DNA of 64,000 nucleotides, from positions 5,394,001-5,458,000 of the forward strand of contig OZ038526.1 in NCBI GenBank assembly GCA_964036665.1. Direction: 5' to 3'. Source of the stretch: Gordius sp. MW1 (Eukaryota; Nematomorpha; Gordioida; Gordea; Gordiidae). Position 1 is the stretch's first letter. Every line of letters starts with the position of its first letter. The notes under the pieces are model-generated. The model did not search any database. It was given only the letters and a program-made list of their open reading frames with translations, and had not been told where the DNA came from. This document shows, piece after piece, positions 34,501-46,500 of this stretch. Made by a program: the position numbers and the translations under genes.

Positions 34501-37500
34501 TGTTCAAAGCGGTTCTTGGTTTAGCATTTATAGTTCTTTATTCGATTTGACCGCTTTACACTTGCCTAATTTATGCTTAGGCTATAGTTGAGACGGACGA
34601 GATGGGACAATTTGGTCAGGGTTTGCGAAATTTACTACTCACGCGGCAAATATAAATAGCAGTTTCAATAGTTACGACGAGTTAATTGAGTGAAAAATAA
34701 TTTGTCGCTTTAATAGCTGACTAATTTTTTATTATTTTTATGTCTAACTTTAATTGCAATTACAACACAGCTTTCTGAATTAACACTAAGTTTTAGATTA
34801 CAGCTACCCGACAGGTACCAGTGTAACCTTTAGGTGACGCAACTTTAGAGTCACTTTTCTCAAAAACTACTGAAGATAAAATATTTTTTTAAATTAAATT
34901 TAAAAGACTGGATTGGGATAAATAATCTGATACAATTTTATTACTTTTTCATGGGTTCTTTAATTATACTCGTTCACAAATCGTAAAAATCGCAATTCCG
35001 ACCTACCCATGGGCGTACCCGGGGGGGGGGCGGCTGCCACCTTCTAATTTAAAAAAAAAAATTCAATACAAAAACCCTTAGAAATTAAAAAAAATATGTT
35101 TTGCCCCCCCCTAATTAGCCAAGGGGGGCAGGGGGTCCAGCTGCCCCCACTGCCTAATTAGGGGAGTTGCTTTTTTTTGGTCGCCGGAAAATTTTTGGAT
35201 AGTCGAGACCTTTGTTTTTCCTCTCAGGAAAATTTTTGGATAGTCGAGACCTTTTTTTTTTTTTGCTCTCAGGAAGATTTTTGGATAGTCGAGACCTTTT
35301 TTTTTGCTCTTAGGGAAATTTTTGAATTTTGTTAAAAATAATCTGCCCCCCCCCCCCCTAATTCAAAACCTGGGTACGCCCATGGACCTACCTTCTTATA
35401 TTCAATATTTATGTACACTCAACAATAAGTTTTTGCAACTTAATTTACATTTTACATATTTAAAATCTATAATTTTTCCAACATTTTAATAGTAATTTAA
35501 AATTTATAATGAGTATTTTAACGACTTTAAGATTTGCCTTTATGCTGAACGTCACCTAAAAAGGTTACACTGGGCAGAGCTTATGTGCCTAGCGCAACCC
35601 TTTTAATAATGATTTAATTGTAAGGCTATGATTCCATTAATGATTTTTTCCTATTTTTCTTTGCAAAGGTACATAGTATAAAGGGGGTGGGGGGAGAATA
35701 GTCAAGAATAGCAAAAAATTTGCGTTTAAGCTATAAAATATATTGGTAAAACAATATTTTCGATTTTCTCTGATTTTTTGATAGGAAAAATGGCGGATAC
35801 GTGATATTTATAGATAAAATTGTACCTCCTAATATGCCAAATACGGCTAAAATTACTTACATTCATTTTAAAGCGGCCTTAGATAGAGATCTACGTTGCT
35901 ATACTTCATTCTGATTTTATAATACTTTTATAAAATTTACTCATGATTTTCAACGTAGATGGTGGACTTTTTAAAACTTGGTCCCATTTTCAGGTTTGTA
36001 GCAATAAGTCCGCCCTTTTAAAAAGTCACAAAAGATCGAAAATAGAATTATGACTGTCGCTACTCCCATTCAAATAATATAAAAGTTTGATTATTTTGCG
36101 TTAGATCTTTAATACATGTGCAAACCAATAATTTAAAATTAACGAAAGAGAATTTAAAATTTATATAATTTTTTTAACTGGTATTAGTCTCTCAATAATG
36201 ACTAAATGTTTTGAAAACTTAAGAAGTCCTATTGTTCAATTAAATAATATCCAATGGTATGCGTAGAAATCGGTTTCAAGACACAATCAGTCAACTCTAA
36301 ACAACACACAAATTTTTCAAGGTTTGAGATTTTCTGGTTCTTTTAAATGATAGGTTCGATTAAATAGTGTAACCCATTTCAATGAATAAATCCATGGTGC
36401 TTTTTATGGACATCATACAGCAAAGAAATTTATAAAAGGGAAGCCTTTTAGATTTCGCTTTAAGATATACCTAGTGTTAGGTCCCTACCGGCTATCTTGT
36501 CCGCGTTATTGTTGTCAGGTAAAATGAAAGAGAATTAGGGAGCTGTCATAGATGACTTAGCTGCCTTAATTTTGTCTCTTTTAATGATTCTAAATATACC
36601 TTTATAATCGCTTAATTATCAAATTGTCTTTCAAAAGTGAATATTGGAGCTACGAAAACAGTGCGTTTAAATCGTTTCAAATGCCTATTGAACGATATAT
36701 AATCCCTAAAAAGGTAAAGGATTTTTTCTGCAAAGGAAAGTTTCTAACTTCATGGCAGTACATAGGCACCATAATTATAATGAGGCTTTTTAATTGTTAA
36801 ACCTATTACCTGTAGTAGAATCACGCCTCTTTAAAAGTCCAGGAAAATACTTTTCAGTGCTTATAGTTATGTAATAAGTTTAGGGGCTGCGTAGAATGCT
36901 CTGAATAAATGTTGATGCCTCAAAAGTATCTTTTCGGGGCAGAAATTAATGCTTCCCATCATTCGCTTACTACAATGCCTGCCAGCATGGGCGTAGGGCA
37001 AGGAGGGGCGGGTGCCCCCTCTGAATCCAAAAATTTGTTTAAATTTATCAAAATTATGGCCAAAATTTCAAATCATTATTGCCCCTCTCTAATTCCAATG
37101 CTGACTACGCCCATGCCTGCCAGCTCTATTGTCTAAACAAAATCATTAAACTCTGCAGTTTTTGAAAATGAGATGTCTAAATTATTGTTTAAAATACGGC
37201 CAACTTCCTAAGTGAAGTCAAAATCTTAGCTTTCCCAAGGTCAGCGACCCTTCCCTCCTGCACCTCCCTTCCCCTTCCCACGAGGGCCGAAGCCCCGAGT
37301 TTATTGAATTCAACCAAAATTAATTAAAACCTATTATTACTGTCCCACCCCTCGCATATTGCGCGCTTTTCTATCTAGGATCATCCTATTTGTACTGATA
37401 GCACCTGAATTTTTGCTGATTACCTACTACTTTTTATAATTAAATTTCAAGGCTACGCAACGCTTTTATTTCATCGCTTAAAAAACTCAATTGTTGAAGC

Positions 37501-40500
37501 TATTTATTTTTTTCGTTTGTAAAATTTTTGATTTTAAGTAAATTTTTCGGTCACAACTTTTTGATTTTTTGCTTAGCACAAAGATATTGATATAGCCAAA
37601 GGGATCGACATCAAACCCGATCTTGGTAAAGCGGGCGGGAACGCTCACAAAGCAAAAAAGTCCATGTTTTGGAATAAGGTAATTCGCATCTTTTAAGTTC
37701 AATGTTTAACTTTATTTTCACATTTAATATCATATATCCAAGTTAATGTGTTATTACATTAAAACCCAGATATAATGTAAGTGAACATTCAACGTGAGAC
37801 CATTTGGGTTGTTTGTTTTAGGAAAGTCGACTTAGCTTTGTCATTGCAATTTTATTACCCTTAGGTTTTCATATTTCACTTGCTTCGAATCAATGAATTA
37901 TTACTTTGAGCGTGGCTAACTAATTGGTCCACTGTTTTGAAGATAAACTAGAGAAAAGAACGCAAGATAAACTAGAGAAAAACCCGCTGCCCGAACTTGT
38001 CCGCCCGGCCCACGGGCCCGGCCGGGCAACTGTGTTAAATTTTGACTTTCGGACGGGCCCGTGCGGGCACCATAACAAGATTCGGGCAATTCGGGCTCAA
38101 CGATGTTTTTAAACTAATGTATTATATATTGTTTTCGTGTATAATTTGTCACTTTTTATTTGATTGTACGGTGTTTGTTAAACCTAGTTCTTATCCAATA
38201 TAAAATCAGGAATTCAAATAAATTTTTTAAAAAACATAACGACATTAACGCTGAAAATGTTTAATGACATCATTTCGGGCAGGGCAGTTCTGATTATTCG
38301 GGCGGACACTTAGGAGGAAGGTTCGGACGGGCCCGGGCGGGCACTTTAGTTAAAAAATTTAATCGGGCCTGGTTCGGGCAGCAGATTTCAAAAACTCTCT
38401 TAAATGCATCCCCTAGGGTTACGGCAATCAACAAAGGCCCGCATCGGAGGAGGGTAGCGTGTCCGTAGTTGCTTCGCCCACCCTGGTTACAGCCACGGTT
38501 CAGGCCAAAGATTCGGGCGCGCAATACACCCTGGTCGCCAGTACCGACGTGAGCAGGCCTCAACTCAAGTACAACCTCAAAATTGACAACTCCAAAACGC
38601 CTTTCGTGCCCCACAAGCTTGTTAATAAGGCTCACGCCTTGCCCAAGCAACCCCCCGTCCCCGAAGATTCCTCATCGCAAAAAGATGAGCCAGCCCAATC
38701 TCGGCCCGACGTTAACCGGTAATACAAAGAGTTTTAAAATGACTTTTCCCTTATTTATCTAAATTTTGTGGCATAATGATCTATGATTGTATATATTAGT
38801 GTTGTAAAAACGGCTGGGTTGTGTTTGGCCGACCTTTGTTTTTAGTCCACTAAACATAAACAAACCAAAGGCTTTATGGTCCATTTTTCTTAGTCGCATC
38901 ATTAGTATATATAAGCCTGATTAAGGATGATGTTTAAGTATTAAGAATGAAATAAGCTGATATAGGGACATTCCATGTCAAATCGATCATAAAAAGGCGT
39001 TTTTCGGCCGACCCCCTCAGAATTTTATAAAATTTGGTGGAAATGTTAAAACTAGTAAAATTATTAATTTTCGATTTTAGCTCATTTGGGCCACTACTTT
39101 TCGAGTTATGGGCGCTCAAAGGTCGAAAATCGGTCATTTAAAAAATCGGGTTGTGACGCTATATTCAATAAAATTCATAAGTTATTGGCCCCCAAATCAT
39201 AGAATCTTGTTGTAGTAATAGGTAAGACCTATCTCCATAGGGAAAAAATCCAAAAAATTTTTTTTGTCGATTGGTCATCTCATAATGGCCGAAATGGCCA
39301 ATATGGCATAACTACTGTTGAACCCTCTCAAACCGTTTCAAATTTGAGACAAATGTTTTATACTACCTATTAATCAAATTAAATAAAAGAGAAAGTTGGG
39401 CGGCCATCTTGAAGTGGTCATAAATTGCTAGAAACGGTATTTTATTTATTTGGCGCCAAAATGACCCTCCAAAATTGGTTTTTTTACTCATTTAGCCATC
39501 TTATAATATTATTATATCTATTATACAAATATTTTTGCTATAAATTAACACCCCAACCCCCCCCCCCCCCCCCTTTAATCTTAAATCAAAATAGCGAGTA
39601 ATTTTTTCCCACAAATTATTTTATTGTAATTTGGAAACAGGCTCGTGAAATAGATAATAAAATCGTCAGGATTATTGAATATAGGCTTTAAAATTGCCTT
39701 ATCAACACAGATTGATTTCTTTTTTGGCGCGTATGAATTAATTTGTATGACCTCTAGCGCGAATTTTAAATGATGTCGAATTCTTTTAATAAAATTACTT
39801 TATCGTTTAATTTTACTATCAACTAATTATCCCCTAGACGTTCGAAATTTTGAATCTAATCTATAATAAAAATTATGACGATGAAAAAATAATAGTTAGT
39901 TTGCTTAACCCATGCGAACCCTTTCGCTTAGATAAATTTCACAAAATATCTCTAAAGAAATGGGATATATTAAAAATTGTATCACCTTTAACCTCAACCG
40001 GAGAACTTATACCTTATTTAAAACGAAATGCTTGATGCGACACTAAAACATATTGCCTTACCTAAAATATACTTCAGATATGTTAAATTAATTTTTTATA
40101 TGCGCTTGAAGACATGCCCTCCGTCATACTTTTTTTTAATACTTTTACATATCGAATAACAAACAATGAATATATACTTTGAAATAAATTATTATTTAAG
40201 GTGATTTTTCAAAGCTGTTTCTATTTCAAAATTCGAAGAAAAACCACTCCCTATTTTGATTGTAATTTATAGGAAATATGGGGGGGGGGGGTTGGGGTGT
40301 TAATTTATAGCAAAAATATTTGTATAATAGATATAATAATATTATAAGATGGCTAAATGAGTAAAAAAACCAATTTTGGAGGGTCATTTTGGCGCCAAAT
40401 AAATAAAATACCGTTTCTAGCAATTTATGACCACTTCAAGATGGCCGCCCAACTTTCTCTTTTATTTAATTTGATTAATAGGTAGTATAAAACATTTGTC

Positions 40501-43500
40501 TCAAATTTGAAACGGTTTGAGAGGGTTCAACAGTAGTTATGCCATATTGGCCATTTCGGCCATTATGAGATGACCAATCGACAAAAAAAATTTTTTGGAT
40601 TTTTTCCCTATGGAGATAGGTCTTACCTATTACTACAACAAGATTCTATGATTTGGGGGCCAATAATTTATGAATTTTATTGAATATAGCGTCACAACCC
40701 GATTTTTTGAATGGCCGATTTTCGACCTTTGAGAGCACACAACTCGAAAAGTAGTGGCCCAAATGAGAATTTTCGGAAATTAATAATTTTACTAGTTTTA
40801 ACATTTCCACCAAATTTTATAAAATTCTGAGGGGGTTGGCCGAAAACGTGGCGATTTGACATGGAATGTCCCTATACCACGTTTTACAATTAGGTTATAT
40901 TTCGAAATTTTTTGGAACTTTAATACCCCGATCCTAGGGTGATTATATGATTTTAGTTTTAGTATGTTTTGATATTGATTTATTTAATTTATCTTATTTA
41001 AAATCTTTAACATTCATTTTTGTTTGACCAAGGGCCTTTATAAACCCCTACCACGAAGAATTGGAACAGTTACAGCCTTTGCCATCGCTATTTACTAAAA
41101 CCGTCGATCCTAAGGTAAATTTTTGAACGGTTTTCTTTGCGATAAATTTCTTTTCTAATACGCGACTTCCTAATTTTTAAATTTTCACCGTTAGATACCG
41201 GCGGAACCTGAGGACACCCCTCTCATCTTGGTTTCTACAGAGGAGCATATGGATCACCTCATTGAGGATTTAAGTGTACAAGACGTCATCGCGGTTGATT
41301 TAGAGGCAAATCAATTTTTTACATTTCAAATGCAGGATTGATATGATTAACTCGATCATAAGTTGATGAAAGCATCAAGCTTTTTAACCTTTTATTGATA
41401 TATTTTGCCGAAGATATGATATGACAGAGTTTACGTGGTCATTATTAAAGTTTATTTTATTTTCGTTGGTGTCGTCACTTTATAGCATCACTCGTACCGA
41501 AGTTACTTGGGGCTGGTTTGCCTGATGCAGATCTCAACCAGGCACAAAGACTACCTACTCGATACATTTGCCCTGTGGGACCACATGAACAAGCTCATCG
41601 AAATTTTCGCCAACCCAAAAATTATAAAAGTACACCCCTTAAGCCCAGCTATATCTCTGACTAATTTATTCCCACGTTTTAGCTTTGTTTAGTAGAGTTT
41701 GCTAATTTTTTGACATTTACTCTTAAAAATAAGCTTATTTTTTCGTAAGGTTTTCCACGGAGCTTCCAAGGATATCGAATGGCTGCAGCGCGATTTTTCA
41801 CTGTACGTCGTCAATCTGTTTGACACCTTCTTCGCCAGCGAAGCCCTCAACTTGCCCTACAAATCCCTCGCGTACCTCCTTAATTTATACTGCAATTTCA
41901 AGGCCAACAAGGAATTTCAACTGGCCGACTGGAGAATACGGTACCTCGATTGATTAGAGAGTCATTATTTGTACGCAAGTCTGCATCTAATTTTTCTACA
42001 ATTTTGTTCGACCTAGCCATATTTTGTCATAGATGTGACATGGTTTATTTGGAATACAAACTGAATGGTGTAATTAATATGTCTTTTTACTAATGAAATT
42101 ATAAAAATATAAAACAAAAATGTAAGCGCTATTTTTCAACCTTTTTACATCCGCAGCTCATAAATTAATCCTGTCTGGTCTGTCTTTAGACTAATTACAT
42201 GCGTGTATCGTGTGACGCTAATAATTAGTTACTTGCTTTAGGCCCCTGCCGGATGCCCTTATAAAGTATGCCCGGTGCGATACCCACTTTCTCATCTACA
42301 TCTACGAGAGGATGAAGAACGACATCTTGGAAAGACAAGCCACCTCTCAGCCCGATCCCACCTTGTACCCGGACGGTCTCATCAATTACGTTTTCAACAA
42401 GAGTCGTAGACTTTGCCAAAAAGTAACTCTTAAAATTCGTTGTGAATAAATCCGTTGCATTTATGGGGTCTAATAGACCCCGTGCCCATTCGGTTTGTTA
42501 TCCGTGTAACCGTCTCCCTGTTTTTTACACGTTGGAATTAGGTTTACTTCAAGCCGGTGTTTGGGAAAGAGTTTTTCGACACGCTGCTGAAGAAGCAAAA
42601 CAAACGCTTCAACGGCAAGCAAATGTACGCCCTTCAAAACCTCAACGAGTGGCGCGACTCTGTGGCCCGCCTGGAGGATGAGAGCCCTTTGTAAGCTTTA
42701 TAAGCAAACTCTCAACAGTTATTCATTTTCATGTTAAAATCCCTTTAAGTCTGTGTAAATAGGTCTATTCTATTTCGAATCTTACGTCGTCCATTTGTAT
42801 CATGCTTGTTTTCAATATTAGTTACGTGCTTCCCAATCACGCCATGGTGTGTCTCTCCGAAATTTTACCCAAGTACGTTTTATTGTCGTTTTTGAAAGTA
42901 TTGCTGTCATTTGTTCATATAATAACATAGTTTGTACATTTTTCTTTTTGGTCTAAGATAGACGTATACTATTTAAATATAAAAAAGGTATCCTCATTTG
43001 AACTTATCTTAAGACATTTATATGGAAATTAAAATTATATTTGAAACTAAATTTAAAAACATTTTCGTAGCATATCGATAAACTTTCCTTTAGTTTAAGT
43101 TTTTTTTTAATTTTTTGATTAGAGATTTTGTGTCGTTGCTGAATTGCTGCAATCCCATTCCACCCCTGATCAAGCAATACGTACACGACGTCCATGCCGT
43201 AATTGTGCGAGCCCTGCGTCAGGAAGTTAAAGACGTGAGTGCATCTTTTTTATCGTGTATTTGCCCATGAGTCATGGTTTTGTTTCGATAGGCTCTTCCA
43301 TCTAGATCGGGTAGGGGCCATGTCTTGATTTTTTTTTAATTTTCATAAATTTGTCCACTTGCCCTTTATCACAAGGCCGCCCTCTTCTTTATCCCTCATC
43401 TCCATATCCGAAATCTTTCATTTACTTCATTATCTTTTTAGTATATGTCCGTACTACCTTAACCGATTTTCTTTTGAAATGAATACTTATTTTTGTTTTA

Positions 43501-46500
43501 AGACATCACTCGTCATATGGTCGAGCTTTCTGTACTCCAAAAATGTTCCTCAATCTTAAAAGACTGCTTCTAAGGTTTCAATAAGTTTTTTTTAATCGAG
43601 GAATTTTTGCGAATGTCTAATGTTTGAAATTACGTGGATATTACATTAATAGCCTTAGGAAAGTTGTTGCAGCTGATGGACACTCACTGGTCAAAATGTG
43701 AAAGTTTACCCAGCAGTAATTTTAACGACCTCGATCTCAACAGACCGTATGTGAAGTGCCTACCCTTCACCTCGATCAATTTAATCATCCCCAAATTGTT
43801 TAAGGATCTAAATTTTGCCAAATTCAATATTTTATACGTTTGACGTTGGTAGGAATCCGGTCATACGAGTTCCTACGGGGGCCCCGGGAGCGGATCTACT
43901 AATGCCTGTCAAATAGCCTACGACAATCCCTTGCATTGCCCTCACGACAATCAGGCCCCTAAGGGGACGCGCGACCCGGAATTCGAATTACACGACGGGC
44001 AAGAGGGCTCCATGACCAGCCACCAAGTTTCGACCCAAAGTGCAATGCTCTACAGCATGCCTCGTAAGTTTCAGCCTATTTTATCACTCGGGCCCTTATT
44101 GCTTGACCTCGAGCTTGATTTATACAAGTGGCCATTCTTTTTTTTTTGGGGGGGGGGGGAGGCGTGAGTTTCATATTTGAGTGTGTAAAAATTGTCTTTT
44201 TTTTGCCTTTTTTGGATGATCATGTTATTAATTATTATGTGTTACCGTACTTCAGGTTATGATATTGCCATAATTTGCTCAAAAGTAGCCTAACTCGGCT
44301 TTACATATTATTGTTAAATTAGCCTAGCAACAAGACTTTACCGGTATTTATCAATATGGGCTTTTAAAATTTGCTTTTTTAATACTCATGTTTTAGCCAT
44401 ACGTAACGCAGCCTCCCTAAACGTCGGGTTTTACAAAAACCACCAGCATTCAAACCTATTTTTCTTCAGCCGACCACTGACCCTAGAGCAGGTTAGACTA
44501 TATTGAGTGTGTCTGTAAAAAATTGCCTTAACGTTTATTTTTATTGGAAAAGGGGTTTGTTATAAATTTTCTCTAAATATTATTTTGCCATTTATATACC
44601 TTTAATAATCATGATTTTTAAACAATTTTTTTAAATTATTATAAATCAGTGGCCTCGGTAGAATTTTTAAATGTCAAAAATAAGTGAAATTTATTGCTGT
44701 TAGTGCTAGCTCTTTGTCGATATAAAATACTCTCTTCTATTTTCAACAATATTCATAGGTGTTAAATGTTTTACATAATTTAAAATGAAAACGTCTCGTC
44801 ATTTATTTGAAGGAAACTAGCGATACTTCAACTTCGCAGCCGGATCGTGCCCACCCGACCAATTACTATTTCAAATCTCCTTTCGAAATTGTAAACCCTC
44901 ATTCCTCTATAAACCACTTAATTTCGATCATTAAGCCCTCATATAATGTATGTTTGTGCTTGTTTTAGTATGTCGAAAGCGAAACTTTGAGGTCTGCGTT
45001 GAAGGCGCGCAAAGCTAAAGACGCTGCGAGAATCGTCTCTAAAGTGGCCGATCAATCGCCATCACCTCCCAGGGCTCTGGTAATTTCCCTTATTTTACAC
45101 ATCAACGATTGCACTTTAAACGAGATTTTTATTGTGTATAAGTTATCGATTCTTGTATTATTAAGCCAACCTGAGAGTTGGATTCGGTAATATTGATTGG
45201 TAATTTTAGAACTAAGAGGCTAGAACTTAAACCCTAACAAATCTAGCTATTAATTATGTTTTGCGCCCTTCGCCTTTATAGAAATTAGACTGGATTTGTT
45301 TAAACTCAATTACTCTTACTTTGTTCAATCTACCTTTAGTCGGTTAAGGGGTCGGCTTGCGAAAATGACGTTTAAACCTCCGTATATTTCTTGGCTTGAA
45401 AACTATGATTTATTCAAGGGCATTACTGCTTGACCCTAACTTCCTTTATATTTTTCGACACCGCCTTGTCACTTCCTTATTGTTTTAACTCTGCCTACTA
45501 TGCCTTATTGAGCTATTGTCTATCTGTTCCAACTTATTTATTATATTAGAAGCGCGGTGACGATTTGCTATTGACCAACGCCCCATCAACTTCTGCTCAG
45601 CACATAGAACCGGGTAATTTATCACGTATATGGGCCATTCCATGTCGATTCGTCAAAAAAAGACGATTTTCGACCGACCATTTCAGATCAGGATAATTTT
45701 TGGTGAGGGTGTAGGCCTCATTTACTAGATTAATTTCTGAAAGTTTTAGCCATTTTGGGCCAATACTTTTTAAGTTATGGACGTTTAAAGGGCCAAAATC
45801 ACGTTCGGGAGCGTTTTATGAATTTTACTATTTTTGTCATATTTTTGAAAGTAATTGCGTTATTCTCTCAGATTTTGGTGCATTTTGTTTTTAAAAAAAT
45901 TCTCTATCGAAATAATTTAACCAAAAACCTCAAACATTTGCGGTTAATTTTTTGTGGTAAAATTAGTGAAAAATCATAAAAACATATTTCTCCGGTATAT
46001 GAAATAACCAATTTCACAATGTGAACTCCTTTATGACCCATTATCATATTTCAATCATAAAAAGTTTGGGCGCGGCTACGAGATGGTCAAAAATTCGAAA
46101 AATTGCATTTTCAACAAAAATACTTATAGATGGCGGTATAATCAATTATCACAAGAACATATTATGGTGTTGCTTTTTATCAAATTCCAAATTTTTAAAA
46201 AATATATGGTAAATAAATAATATTGGATTAAAAATCAACTTAAATTTTGAACTTTTATCTACGCGGTGGGCAAGTAATCGAGTTTGAAAATAAATTTAGG
46301 TTAAATTAAGATAAAAAATGGTCACAACTTGCAAGAAATTTTTTTTAAAATACCTTTCATCCTGCATAAATTTTTTATTTTTAGCATGGATTATCAGTAT
46401 AAAAATAAAAATATATGAGCAATTTTGCCATCATATTAGTATTTATTTATTTTTTTAACCTCATATTAATTTTAGCATACCCCTATATCATTTAAGTTAA

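Larger units (their letters stand above)
31897..37576 (+). other. EXOSC10 intron 3 (5.7 kb), repeat-filled
   Basis: It separates the weakly conserved N-terminal exons from exon 4. It carries nested elements (32864-34015, 34818-35573, 36986-37115) and, at about 37262-37300, an inverted R-family G-rich module. The open stretches in it look like repeat artefacts. Confidence 0.65.

Noticed and set aside
39850..40035. Possible transposase fragment in the centre of the first foldback element
   Set aside because: Sixty codons with no recognisable motif; too short to support.
44948..44968. A 21-bp intron in EXOSC10 (GTATGT...TTTTAG)
   Set aside because: An upstream in-phase donor (GTAAAC at 44891) gives a normal 78-bp intron and removes an unconserved stretch, so the ultra-short intron is not needed.
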